A stretch of DNA of 14,008 nt, from positions 1 to 14,008 of the forward strand of contig JAFYKU010000100.1 of assembly GCA_017537405.1 (NCBI GenBank). Reading direction: 5' to 3'. The stretch comes from Clostridia bacterium (lineage in GTDB: Bacteria; Bacillota; Clostridia; Christensenellales; UBA1242). The notes beneath the pieces were generated by a model. The model was not told where the DNA came from, ran no database searches, and was given only the letters and a program-made list of their open reading frames with translations. Within the stretch, counting starts at the first letter, position 1; the number at the start of each line of letters is the position of its first letter. Shown here piece by piece: positions 13,508-14,008 of this stretch. A program made the translations under genes and the position numbers.

Positions 13508-14008
13508 ATGAAATCTTTACGCAGTTTACGATTTTGGCGCGGAATTAGCTTTGCCGTCACAGCTTTCAGCATTTACATGTTTTTAATCATACCTTTTGTG
13601 CAAGGTATCACAACACCGGCGCGCATTATTTTATCGCCCAGCGAATATGCACGGCAAGCCGATGTACCACCCGATAATCCGACTGGTTCGGATACGAATG
13701 GAGAAAAATACATTACCGTCAAACTACTGGGCTTCATTCCCATCAAAAAAGTCATGGTTGATATTTTACCCTTTGATACGATCTTAGTTGGCGGTATGCC
13801 CATAGGTATTACCGCTAACATTGAAGGTTTACTGGTCACTAACAATACCGCCGACAATGTTTTACAAAAAGGTGATATTATCAAAAGCGTGGACAACATT
13901 CCAATCCAAACTCACGCCGATTTTCTCGCAGCTACCCAAAATAAAACTCAAGCCACATTTCATATTATCCGCAACAGTACCCCATTACAAAAAACTGTCA
14001 ACTTAAAC
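13508..14008 (+). CDS. spoIVB: SpoIVB-type sporulation serine peptidase (3' partial)
   Basis: 167 residues are visible; the gene runs off the right edge. An N-terminal basic stretch (KSLRSLRFWR) and a single hydrophobic helix (about 12-31, ISFAVTAFSIYMFLIIPFV) give a signal anchor. The segment VKLLGFIPIKKVMVDILPFDTILVGGMPIGI is the SpoIVB signature between the anchor and the PDZ domain. The PDZ domain follows, with GDIIKSVDNIPIQTHADF. The catalytic S55 peptidase domain lies beyond the window. In Bacillus, SpoIVB is secreted from the forespore and cleaves SpoIVFA to activate pro-sigma-K processing; the same signalling role is inferred here. The first in-frame ATG, giving MKSLRS, is used; AAG near it is only a weak Shine-Dalgarno match. 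It is divergent from the SpoIIM-like gene. A forespore (sigma-F or sigma-G) promoter would be expected, but I cannot identify one. Confidence 0.85.
   Translation, partial: MKSLRSLRFWRGISFAVTAFSIYMFLIIPFVQGITTPARIILSPSEYARQADVPPDNPTGSDTNGEKYITVKLLGFIPIKKVMVDILPFDTILVGGMPIGITANIEGLLVTNNTADNVLQKGDIIKSVDNIPIQTHADFLAATQNKTQATFHIIRNSTPLQKTVNLN

Noticed and set aside
13573..13899. Minus-strand open frame opposite spoIVB
   Set aside because: The plus strand carries clear SpoIVB and PDZ signatures across the same bases, so the minus frame is a shadow.

Overview
The window looks like chromosomal DNA from a low-GC, endospore-forming Firmicute, probably an uncultured gut-type clostridial or related lineage. 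The signs are a SpoIVB-type sporulation peptidase, a probable SpoIIM-like membrane protein, a PBP5-type D,D-carboxypeptidase, a Gram-positive-style permease/binding-protein fusion for polyamines, and A+T-rich coding sequence. No rRNA, integrase, transposase, phage structural gene or CRISPR array was seen.

Layout. (1) Positions 1-1995 (+) hold the 3' part of a polyamine ABC transporter gene in which the PotC-like permease is fused to a PotD-like substrate-binding domain. It ends at a strong hairpin (2014-2046) that can also terminate the convergent genes to its right. (2) Positions 2072-10885 (-) hold nine consecutive, divergent paralogues of a protein family I do not recognise, here called P1 to P9 from left to right (transcription runs P9 to P1). 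They are soluble, charged, about 300-residue proteins with a shared set of motifs. P1 carries a C-terminal array of five YW-x2-[HN]-QP repeats, and P7 is truncated. (3) Positions 10972-11578 (-) hold a terminator, a 121-residue unknown protein, and a tRNA-Leu with the rare anticodon AAG and its own promoter. (4) Positions 11576-13469 (-) hold a D-alanyl-D-alanine carboxypeptidase and a SpoIIM-like five-helix membrane protein, probably one transcription unit. (5) Positions 13508-14008 (+) hold the 5' part of spoIVB, divergent from the SpoIIM-like gene.

The main discovery candidate is the P1-P9 array. It is a lineage-expanded family in which nearly every copy has its own sigma-A-like promoter squeezed into a 40-72 bp gap. 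The -10 hexamer ends exactly 5 nt before the ATG in seven of nine copies, and 6 or 7 nt before it in the other two. This geometry predicts leaderless mRNAs, and no copy has a well-placed Shine-Dalgarno sequence. The promoter geometry and the conserved basic N-termini (MKKL, MRKL, MEKL, MKLK) together fix the start codons. The function of the family cannot be deduced from sequence alone. The flanking housekeeping and sporulation genes appear less A+T-rich than the array by eye (not measured).
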